5,657 nucleotides of DNA, from positions 1-5,657 of the forward strand of contig JAGOCU010000169.1 in NCBI GenBank assembly GCA_017998555.1, in the 5' to 3' direction. Source of the DNA: Thermoflexales bacterium. GTDB lineage: Bacteria > Chloroflexota > Anaerolineae > J036 > Brachytrichaceae. The notes below the pieces were generated by a model. It ran no database searches. It saw only the letters and a program-made list of their open reading frames with translations, and was not told where the DNA came from. Positions 1 to 4,965 of this stretch are shown here, one piece after another (position 1 is the first letter of the stretch; each line of letters starts with the position of its first letter). A program made the position numbers and the translations under genes.

Positions 1-8
1 CATGCATA

Positions 9-1442
9 ATGCGCTACGTGTCCCACGACCGCTTCGAATCCCCCTTTTCCACCCGCTACGGCAGTGATGGCATGCGCCGAGTCTGGAGTGAACGCCACAA
101 ACGTCTGCTCTGGCGGCGGCTGTGGGCGGCCCTTGCCGCCGCGCAGGCCGATCTCGGTCTCGTCAGCCCCGAGCAGGCCGCCGATGTGGGCGCGCACGCG
201 GGGGAGGTCGACGATGCCAGCATTGCCCGGGCGCTCGAGATCGAGCACGAGATACGCCACGATCTGATGGCCGAGGTGCGGGCCTTTGCCGAACAATGCC
301 CGATCGGCGGCGGCATCATCCACCTCGGCGCCACCTCGATGGACATCGAAGACAACGCCGACGCATTGCGCCTGCGCGAGGCGCTCGATCTCATCCTGGC
401 GGGATTGCGCGGGCTGCTCACGGCCCTGGCCGATCAGGTCGAGCGTTATGCTGATCTGCCGGTCATGGCCTTCACCCACCTGCAGCCGGCTGAGCCGACC
501 ACCCTGGGGTATCGCCTGGCCCAGACGTTGCAGGATCTGCTGATGGACCTCGATGCCCTGGAATTCTGCCGCGCGGGCGTGCGGGGCAAAGGCTTCAAGG
601 GCGCCGTCGGCACCAGCGCCTCGTATCGCGCTTTGCTCGCCATTGCGGCGCCAGGCGCGCCGGGTGACGACATCGAGCGACGGGTGATGGCCGCGATCGG
701 TCTCGCCGCATTTCCAGTCGCCACCCAGACCTATCCCCGCAAACAGGATTGGTTGATCGTCAACGCCCTGGCCGGCCTGGCCCAATCGCTCTACAAATTC
801 GCCTTCGATCTGCGCCTGCTGCAATCGCCGCCGATCGGTGAACTGGCGGAGCCCTTCGGCCCGCGCCAGGTGGGCTCGTCGGCCATGCCCTTCAAGCGCA
901 ACCCCATCAACGCCGAAAAGATCGACTCCCTGGCCCGATATGTCGCGGCCCTCCCGCGAGTCATGTGGGACAACGCCGCGCATTCGTTGCTCGAGCGCAC
1001 CCTCGACGACTCAGCCAATCGGCGGGTCGCCATCGCCGAAGCTTTTCTGGCCGCCGACGAGATCTGTTCCGTGGCATCCGGCATCGTCGCGGGCTTGCGG
1101 GTGAGCGAGGCCCATATTGCGCGAACGATGGCGACCTATGGCCCCTTTGCCGCGACCGAGCCGCTGCTCATGGCCCTGGTCGCCGCCGGCGCGGATCGAC
1201 AGGTCATGCACGAGCGCCTGCGCGAGCACAGCCTGTTGGCCTGGGCGGCCATCGCCGAGGGCAAGCCAAACCCGCTCATGGCGGACCTGCCCGATGACCC
1301 GGCGCTGCAGCGCTTTTTGTCTCGGGCGGAGATCGCCCGCCATTTGGATGCAGCAGACTATGTGGGCGATGCGCCCGGGCGCGCCCGGGCCCTTGCCGCG
1401 CGCTGTCGCGAGCGGCTCAACGGCGCGGCTGCGCCACTCTAG
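9..1442 (+). CDS. purB: Adenylosuccinate lyase
   Basis: Cytoplasmic enzyme of purine synthesis. It splits fumarate from SAICAR (giving AICAR) and from adenylosuccinate (giving AMP), normally as a homotetramer. The 477-residue protein has the fumarase/aspartase-superfamily layout: an N-terminal SPFSTRYGS segment at about 11-19, HLGATSMDIEDNAD at about 105-118, FTHLQPAEPTT around His157 (the usual general acid region), and the signature loop GSSAMPFKRNP at about 289-299 carrying the catalytic serine. The position that is His in many bacterial PurBs (MPHKRNP) is Phe here. Length fits the family (about 430-480). The ATG at 9 gives a full N-terminus; only 8 upstream bases are visible, so a ribosome binding site cannot be judged. 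An in-frame-independent TAA at 7-9 overlaps this ATG and could end an upstream gene. rex follows after 9 bp, suggesting cotranscription. The family call is secure; other lyases of the superfamily are much less likely. Confidence 0.95.
   Translation: MRYVSHDRFESPFSTRYGSDGMRRVWSERHKRLLWRRLWAALAAAQADLGLVSPEQAADVGAHAGEVDDASIARALEIEHEIRHDLMAEVRAFAEQCPIGGGIIHLGATSMDIEDNADALRLREALDLILAGLRGLLTALADQVERYADLPVMAFTHLQPAEPTTLGYRLAQTLQDLLMDLDALEFCRAGVRGKGFKGAVGTSASYRALLAIAAPGAPGDDIERRVMAAIGLAAFPVATQTYPRKQDWLIVNALAGLAQSLYKFAFDLRLLQSPPIGELAEPFGPRQVGSSAMPFKRNPINAEKIDSLARYVAALPRVMWDNAAHSLLERTLDDSANRRVAIAEAFLAADEICSVASGIVAGLRVSEAHIARTMATYGPFAATEPLLMALVAAGADRQVMHERLREHSLLAWAAIAEGKPNPLMADLPDDPALQRFLSRAEIARHLDAADYVGDAPGRARALAARCRERLNGAAAPL
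1371..1390 (+). repeat. Tandem 10-bp GC-only repeat inside purB
   Basis: GCGCCCGGGC occurs twice in direct succession within the last part of purB, encoding part of the APGRARA stretch. Each unit contains the palindrome GCCCGGGC. The 10-bp period is not a multiple of three, so a change in copy number would shift the frame near the C-terminus. It is most likely a by-product of high GC content and Ala/Arg/Gly codons. Confidence 0.5.
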
Positions 1443-1451
1443 ATCTACACC

Positions 1452-2078
1452 ATGTCAAACGCACGGACCAAATCTGTCCCGGACATCGTGGTGGGCCGCC
1501 TGCCGGTCTACCTGCGCGCGCTGGATGCGATGCGGGCGAATGGCCAGGAGGTGACGTCCTCGCACGCGCTGGCGGATTGGCTTGGCATCAGCCCCGCCCA
1601 ACTCCGCAAGGATCTCTCCCATTTTGGCGGTTTTGGCAAACAGGGCACGGGATATCACATCGCCTCGCTGCAGGCCCAGTTGCGGGCCATCCTCAACCTG
1701 GACCACGAGTGGCCGCTTCTGGTGATCGGGGCCGGTCATATCGGCAGCGCCATCGCCAGCTATACCGGTTTTTCTGAGCGCGGATTTCGAGTCGTCGCCA
1801 TCTTCGACGCCGACCCGGCGAAGATCGGTCTGACGCTAGGAGGCCACGCCGTCCTTGCGATTTCGGAGCTGCCCGACATTGCCCGGCGTCTCGGGATTCG
1901 GCATGCCATGCTGGCGGTCCCGGCCGAACACGCGCAGGCCGTCGCCGATCTGGTCGTCGCCGCGGGCGTGACCGCGATCCTGAATTACGCTCCGATTCAC
2001 CTTGCCGTCCCCGGGCGGGTGCGGGTGCAATACATCGACCCGGTCCTGCATTTGCAGCAGATGACCTACTACCTGTAG
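1452..2078 (+). CDS. rex: Redox-sensing transcriptional repressor Rex
   Basis: Dimeric cytoplasmic DNA-binding repressor that releases its operators when NADH rises relative to NAD+; it typically controls fermentation and respiration genes. The 208-residue protein matches the family (about 205-220). Residues 10-60 form the winged-helix domain (VVGRLPVYLRAL; ISPAQLRKDLSHFGGFGKQGTGY at about 46-68, close to the canonical QIRKDLSYFGEFGKRGVGY). The Rossmann domain has GAGHIG at 93-98 and the acidic residue Asp119 ending the second strand (AIFDADPAKIG). The C-terminus, ILNYAPIHLAVP...YIDPVLHLQQMTYYL, is the family's domain-swapped helix. His96 stands where many homologues have Asn (GAGNLG). The gene starts 9 bp after purB stops, with no Shine-Dalgarno motif in the gap, so it is probably translated from a purB-rex mRNA. 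I found no convincing TTGTGAA-n6-TTCACAA-type Rex operator in the window, so autoregulation is not shown here. Confidence 0.96.
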   Translation: MSNARTKSVPDIVVGRLPVYLRALDAMRANGQEVTSSHALADWLGISPAQLRKDLSHFGGFGKQGTGYHIASLQAQLRAILNLDHEWPLLVIGAGHIGSAIASYTGFSERGFRVVAIFDADPAKIGLTLGGHAVLAISELPDIARRLGIRHAMLAVPAEHAQAVADLVVAAGVTAILNYAPIHLAVPGRVRVQYIDPVLHLQQMTYYL

Positions 2079-2082
2079 GCGT

Positions 2083-2152
2083 ATCCATTCCTGAGGCGAT
2101 ATCCCCCGCGCCGGCGTACGCCGGCGCGGGGGATATCGCCTCAGGAACGGAT
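2083..2152. terminator. 60-bp perfect palindrome, probable bidirectional terminator
   Basis: Positions 2088-2147 are a perfect palindrome: two 30-nt arms with no spacer, centred on GTAC at 2116-2119. Beyond a single A/C mismatch (2087/2148) four more pairs match, so the arms reach 2083 and 2152 (34 of 35 pairs). In RNA this gives a roughly 28-bp GC-rich stem with a 4-nt loop from either strand. It lies between convergent rex (stop at 2078) and the DUF4230 gene (stop at 2168), where a shared terminator is expected. No T-tract follows on either side, so it is not a textbook intrinsic terminator; an RNase III substrate or mRNA-stabilising hairpin is also possible. The structure is certain, the role is inferred. 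Confidence 0.75.
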
Positions 2153-2167
2153 TGAGGTAAGGAGTGT

Positions 2168-2866
2168 TTAGCGCTCGACGAACTCGACCGTCTCGTAGCC
2201 GGCTGCCTTGAGCACCCGCTCAATCACGCCTTTTGCGTTGCGGTCGGCGTCATTCAGCACCCCAGCCTGGAGGGCCGTCTCGCGCATGGCCTTGAGGGCC
2301 TGCTCGCGCGCCTGGCCTTCGAGGTCTTTGGAACTGGGCAGCAGGATGAGGTTGGTCCGGTCGTAGACCCGGGTGTAGCACGGCTGGGTGCTGTCATCGA
2401 TGAGATAGGTGTCCAGCAGTTCGGCTTTCGGCAGCGCGATCGTCACTTTGCGCCCATCCGAGCTGACGCGCACATCCTGGTCGCGCAATTTCGACAGATC
2501 GATCCCGGCCTTGACCCGCCCGCACGCCAGAAGAACCAGGCGCTCGTAGAGGATGTTTCCAATTCGCGCCTGTTGCGCTTCGGCGATGGTCGAAAGCGTG
2601 GTGGAGGCGGTTGTCAGATCCGACAATGCGCGGACTTGAATGATGGCCGGCGGTCGAACCAGGACCGTGGCCGTGGCGGGCGCAAAGGCGGTGCCGGCGA
2701 TTTTCCCGGGATTGGCGCTGTCGATGGCGCTGCCCACATTGAAGAGCGCGCTGCTGACGATGAGCGCAGCGGCCACGATCCCAACGGCGACGACGCCCGC
2801 CGCAACCAGACAACCCGGCTGACTGGATGACGTCGCCCGGGTCAGTCTGTCGCGCCAGTTGGACAT
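2168..2866 (-). CDS. DUF4230-family single-pass membrane protein
   Basis: A 232-residue protein of unknown function that I recognise as DUF4230. It has a short charged N-terminus (1-14), one hydrophobic membrane segment at about 19-42, and a domain from about 65 to the end that should lie outside the membrane. Motifs match versions I associate with Chloroflexota: VRALSDLTTASTTLSTI at about 78-94, LLACGRVKAGIDLSKL at about 112-127, and LLDTYLIDDSTQPCYTRVYDRTNL at about 150-173. The tail (AREQALKAMRETALQAGVL...AGYETVEFVER) is a predicted amphipathic helix followed by a short strand. Cys115 and Cys163 are the two cysteines in the extracytoplasmic part and could form a disulfide; Cys19 is at the start of the membrane segment. 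The gene begins 21 bp after the glutaredoxin-like gene stops, so the two are probably cotranscribed, which hints at a thiol-redox link but does not prove one. No Shine-Dalgarno motif is visible upstream. Its 3' end faces the palindrome shared with rex. Confidence 0.85.
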   Translation of the reverse strand: MSNWRDRLTRATSSSQPGCLVAAGVVAVGIVAAALIVSSALFNVGSAIDSANPGKIAGTAFAPATATVLVRPPAIIQVRALSDLTTASTTLSTIAEAQQARIGNILYERLVLLACGRVKAGIDLSKLRDQDVRVSSDGRKVTIALPKAELLDTYLIDDSTQPCYTRVYDRTNLILLPSSKDLEGQAREQALKAMRETALQAGVLNDADRNAKGVIERVLKAAGYETVEFVER

Positions 2867-2887
2867 GTGCGAGGTTGTGGGGTGCGC

Positions 2888-3214
2888 CTAGGTTGTGGCC
2901 GACGATTCGGGCGGCGAGGGCGGCGGCTGGATGACGGAGGTGGGCGCCGCTGCCGTTTCGATGATCAGCCCCAGCTTGCGCGCGTGCTCCTCGAGCCGCG
3001 CCGTGGATGGCTCGGCGAGGCGTGAACCGTCTCCGAAGACGATGGTCGGGATGCTGCGAAAGCCTTTGTTGAGCGACTTGACGAGTTCGGCGGCCTCTTC
3101 GTCCTTGTCAACATCGACCCACTCGTATTGAATCTGGTGCTTGTCGAACCAGTTTCGCGCGCGTCGTGTGTCGCCGCACCACATGGCGCCGTAGAAATGA
3201 ATCGTGTTATCCAT
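2888..3214 (-). CDS. Glutaredoxin-like protein with monothiol CGDT active site
   Basis: Small cytoplasmic thioredoxin-fold protein, 108 residues. It resembles NrdH/mycoredoxin-type glutaredoxins: first strand TIHFYGAMWC, active site Cys13-Gly-Asp-Thr16, second strand YEWVDVDKD at 30-38, cis-proline loop RSIPT with Pro56, then FGDGSRLAEPS at 60-70. Relatives often carry CxxC; here the second cysteine is Thr16, so only monothiol chemistry (for example mixed disulfides with a low-molecular-weight thiol) looks possible. It has no other cysteine. Residues 89-108 form a Pro/Ser/Ala/Thr-rich tail (several prolines at 97-102) that the fold does not need and that is probably disordered. The ATG at 3214 is supported by a TATAAT box 9 bp upstream on the same strand, which predicts a nearly leaderless transcript. 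The DUF4230 gene follows 21 bp downstream. The exact substrate is unknown. Confidence 0.88.
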   Translation of the reverse strand: MDNTIHFYGAMWCGDTRRARNWFDKHQIQYEWVDVDKDEEAAELVKSLNKGFRSIPTIVFGDGSRLAEPSTARLEEHARKLGLIIETAAAPTSVIQPPPSPPESSATT

Positions 3215-3243
3215 GACAAATGGATTATAGCCTGCGCTATAAT
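3213..3243 (+). promoter_or_regulatory. Promoter for tRNA-Pro
   Basis: A perfect -10 box TATAAT lies at 3238-3243 on the + strand. A -35-like ATGACA (five of six TTGACA positions) lies at 3213-3218 with a 19-bp spacer, slightly long; it overlaps the first codon of the divergent glutaredoxin-like gene. The predicted start is near 3250, giving a leader of about 17 nt before the mature tRNA at 3267, to be removed by RNase P. The -10 call is strong, the -35 weaker. Confidence 0.7.
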
Positions 3244-3254
3244 CAGCGGGCTAA
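3224..3254 (-). promoter_or_regulatory. Promoter for the glutaredoxin-DUF4230 operon (near-leaderless)
   Basis: On the - strand a perfect TATAAT occupies 3229 down to 3224, nine bases before the ATG whose A is at 3214. Transcription would begin at about 3217, so the mRNA would have a leader of only a few nucleotides or none. The best -35 candidate is a weak TTAGCC at 3254-3249 (19-bp spacer). This -10 and the tRNA -10 form an inverted repeat: ATTATAGC at 3224-3231 and GCTATAAT at 3236-3243, separated by CTGC. Confidence 0.65.
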
Positions 3255-3266
3255 GTTGGATGATGT

Positions 3267-3340
3267 CGGGGTGTGGCGCAGCCTGGTAGCGCACTTGCAT
3301 GGGGTGCAAGGGGTCCCCGGTTCAAATCCGGGCACCCCGA
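3267..3340 (+). tRNA. tRNA-Pro (anticodon GGG)
   Basis: A 74-nt cloverleaf, every stem checked by eye. The acceptor CGGGGTG (3267-3273) pairs with CACCCCG (3333-3339), with discriminator A at 3340. The D stem is GCGC/GCGC (3276-3279, 3289-3292) around AGCCTGGTA. The anticodon stem CTTGC/GCAAG (3294-3298, 3306-3310) encloses ATGGGGT, so the anticodon GGG is at 3301-3303. The variable loop has 5 nt, and the T stem CCCGG/CCGGG encloses TTCAAAT. C1-G72 with A73 is typical of bacterial tRNA-Pro. GGG reads proline codon CCC, which is common in this GC-rich sequence. CCA is not encoded (the next bases are CTT), so it must be added by the CCA-adding enzyme. Confidence 0.97.
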
Positions 3341-3351
3341 CTTGAGCAGAC

Positions 3352-3384
3352 AAGGGGCGACGTAGTCGCTCCTTTGTTGTTTTT
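3352..3384 (+). terminator. Intrinsic terminator after tRNA-Pro
   Basis: AAGGGGCGAC (3352-3361) pairs with GTCGCTCCTT (3365-3374) with one G-U pair, around the 3-nt loop GTA. It is followed by a T-rich tail at 3375-3384 ending in five Ts. This is a standard Rho-independent terminator for the tRNA. The next gene's ATG at 3388 comes only three bases after the T-run, so the hairpin would also lie at the 5' end of any read-through mRNA for that gene and could attenuate it. Confidence 0.85.
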
Positions 3385-3387
3385 CGC

Positions 3388-4101
3388 ATGTCCTTCTCCG
3401 CCTGGCTGCTTCCGTTTGTGGTGGCTGGATCCGCTGTTTGCCTCGTGGGCGCGCGGGACTGGCCGGCGCGCGCGTGGCGATTGTGGGGGCTGCTGGCTGT
3501 GGCGGCGGGGGCCCTGCTTCTGGGCCGGCTGGGCTACATCGGGCTGAATAGCGCGTACTTTGGCGAGCGGCCCGCGGTCTGGCTGGGTGACGCTGCGGCC
3601 GGCTACTCCGCCCACACGGCCTGGGTTGGAGGCTGGCTCGGGTGGCGGCTGAGCGGCCGGCGTGTGCCCGCCCACCTTCTGGCCGCGGCGGGGCTGCTGG
3701 CGGCGATCGGCGTCTCGTTCGGTTGCGCCCAGGCGGCCTGCGCCTATGGGCGCGAGGTCGGCTTTGGTGACGGTCTGCTCTGGCTTCTTCGGGTCGACGG
3801 GCCTGACGCCTATGGCCTCTCCAATCCGCGTATCCCCACACAGCTCTTTCTGGCAGCCTGGCTGGGGGGTGGGTTGCTGATTCTGGCGTTGATGCGCGAT
3901 CGTCTCGCAAAACGCGACATCATTCCTGCCGCGACGCTCTGGTTTGCCCTGGGTGACCTCGTGATCCAGTTGATGCGCTCAGATCCGGCCCCGGCGTGGT
4001 TTGGCCTCCGCGCTCAAATGGCGTTGGACGGTATACTTATTCTTTCTGTTGCCCTGGCGTTTGCGCGCCGGCAACCAAATGCCAACAGACCACCGTCGTG
4101 A
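3388..4101 (+). CDS. Polytopic membrane protein resembling Lgt, catalytic residues apparently lost
   Basis: A 237-residue hydrophobic protein with roughly six or seven membrane segments (about 5-21, 32-47, 74-87, 95-117, 151-169, 178-194, 211-226). Pieces resemble prolipoprotein diacylglyceryl transferase: GRLGYIGLNSAYF at 46-58, a glycine-rich AWVGGWLGW at 78-86, a small-residue GVSFGCAQAACAYGRE at 108-123, PTQLF at 150-154, and LMRSDPAPAWFGLRAQ at 195-210. In true Lgt the second block is HGGLIG and the third GRIGNFINGE. Here the catalytic His and Arg positions read Val80 and Val109, so transferase activity is doubtful; it may be a divergent paralogue or a protein with another membrane role. 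Among ATG, GTG and TTG, the ATG at 3388 is the only start between an in-frame TGA at 3343 and the body of the protein; GTGs at 3418 and 3421 are alternatives. No Shine-Dalgarno motif is visible. It is the first gene of a three-gene cluster and overlaps the next gene by 4 nt. Confidence 0.6.
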   Translation: MSFSAWLLPFVVAGSAVCLVGARDWPARAWRLWGLLAVAAGALLLGRLGYIGLNSAYFGERPAVWLGDAAAGYSAHTAWVGGWLGWRLSGRRVPAHLLAAAGLLAAIGVSFGCAQAACAYGREVGFGDGLLWLLRVDGPDAYGLSNPRIPTQLFLAAWLGGGLLILALMRDRLAKRDIIPAATLWFALGDLVIQLMRSDPAPAWFGLRAQMALDGILILSVALAFARRQPNANRPPS

Positions 4102-4961
4102 TCCGCATTCTCAAACTCGCCCTCGGTCAGATCTCCCCCAAACTGGGGGATGTTTCCGCCAATCTCGCGAAACACCTCGCGTGGATCGACAAGGCGCGCG
4201 GGGAAGGCGCGCAGCTCATCGTCTTTCCGGAGTTGTCCCTGACCGGTTACTACCTGATGGACCTGGTCCATGATGTGGCGATCGAGGCCAGGGCGGGGGA
4301 TCCCGTCTTCGACCGCATGCTGGCCGCGTCAGCCGACATCGATGTGGTCTTTGGTTTCATCGAACGCGATTCACGCCAGCGCCTCTACTATGCCTCGGCC
4401 TACTTGTCCCGCGGAGCCGTGTTGCATGTTCATCGCAAGTTGTATCCGGTCACGTATGGGATGTTTGATGACGGCCGGTTTGTCGGGGCCGGCTCCTCTG
4501 CGCGCGCCTTTGACGCGCCCGCCGCCCGATCCGGGATCATGATCTGCGAGGACGGCTGGCACATGTCCGTCCCGTATCTGCTCTGGCAGGATGGCGCCGA
4601 TCTCTTGCTGTGGACAAACGCCTCGCCCGGGCGCGGGCTTGGCGAGCCAGGCCGCCTGAGCGCCGCGCGGGTGGTCGAAAACACCGCCTGCGCCTACGCC
4701 AGCCTGCTGACCACACCGGTCGTCTTTGTCAATCGGGTGGGTTACGAAGACGGCAACAACTTCTGGGGCGGGAGCATGGTCTTTGACGCCGATGGCGATG
4801 TTGTCGCCCGCGCGCCGGACTTCGAGGAGACCCTGGTCTACGCCGAGCTCGATCTGAATGAGACCCGCCGCGCCCGGGCGCGCCTGCCGCTGCTGCGCGA
4901 CGAACGGCGGGATCTCACCCTGCGCGAATTGACCCGCATCGCCGCCGAGCGCCCGGCCTAG
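4098..4961 (+). CDS. Nitrilase-superfamily carbon-nitrogen hydrolase
   Basis: A 287-residue cytoplasmic amidohydrolase from the GTG at 4098. It carries the nitrilase-superfamily triad: Glu45 in IVFPELSLTGY, Lys114 in HVHRKLYPV, and nucleophile Cys150 in GIMICEDGW. The later block VNRVGYEDGNNFWGGSMVFDADGD at 211-234 is the usual substrate-pocket and strand region. The fold is complete, starting at strand one (RILKLALGQISPKLGD). It resembles the amidase domain of glutamine-dependent NAD+ synthetases, but no synthetase domain follows, so it could release ammonia for a separate partner or hydrolyse another linear amide; the substrate is unknown. The reading frame is open back to 3996, but that extension runs inside the preceding gene and reads as non-family sequence. 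I therefore chose the GTG, which overlaps the preceding TGA as GTGA (4098-4101), typical of translational coupling. The metallopeptidase gene starts 4 bp after the stop. Confidence 0.88.
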   Translation: MIRILKLALGQISPKLGDVSANLAKHLAWIDKARGEGAQLIVFPELSLTGYYLMDLVHDVAIEARAGDPVFDRMLAASADIDVVFGFIERDSRQRLYYASAYLSRGAVLHVHRKLYPVTYGMFDDGRFVGAGSSARAFDAPAARSGIMICEDGWHMSVPYLLWQDGADLLLWTNASPGRGLGEPGRLSAARVVENTACAYASLLTTPVVFVNRVGYEDGNNFWGGSMVFDADGDVVARAPDFEETLVYAELDLNETRRARARLPLLRDERRDLTLRELTRIAAERPA

Positions 4962-4965
4962 ACCC

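Noticed and set aside
1..9. Possible end of an upstream gene: TAA at 7-9 overlapping the purB ATG as TAATG
   Set aside because: Only two codons would be visible, so it cannot be told from chance.
1693..2223. Open frame on the - strand (176 codons) across rex, the palindrome and the end of the DUF4230 gene
   Set aside because: It is low-complexity Arg/Ser/Pro-rich sequence opposite a secure rex gene.
2873..2898. AGGTTGTGG occurring twice, 17 bp apart, at the glutaredoxin/DUF4230 junction
   Set aside because: Nine bases repeated once is weak, and it does not match a Rex half-site pair or any operator I know.
2908..2926. Run of short G-tracts that might form a two-layer G-quadruplex
   Set aside because: It lies in the codons for the Pro-rich tail of the glutaredoxin-like protein, and two-layer motifs are common by chance at this GC content.
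3251..3910. Long open frame on the - strand (219 codons) opposite the tRNA and the Lgt-like gene
   Set aside because: It runs antisense through the tRNA, its protein is mostly Arg/Pro/Ala as expected from a GC-rich shadow frame, and no domain is recognisable.
3996..4097. N-terminal extension of the nitrilase-like gene from ATG 3996
   Set aside because: It would overlap the upstream gene by 106 bp and adds 34 residues unlike the family; the GTG at 4098 begins exactly at the first conserved strand.
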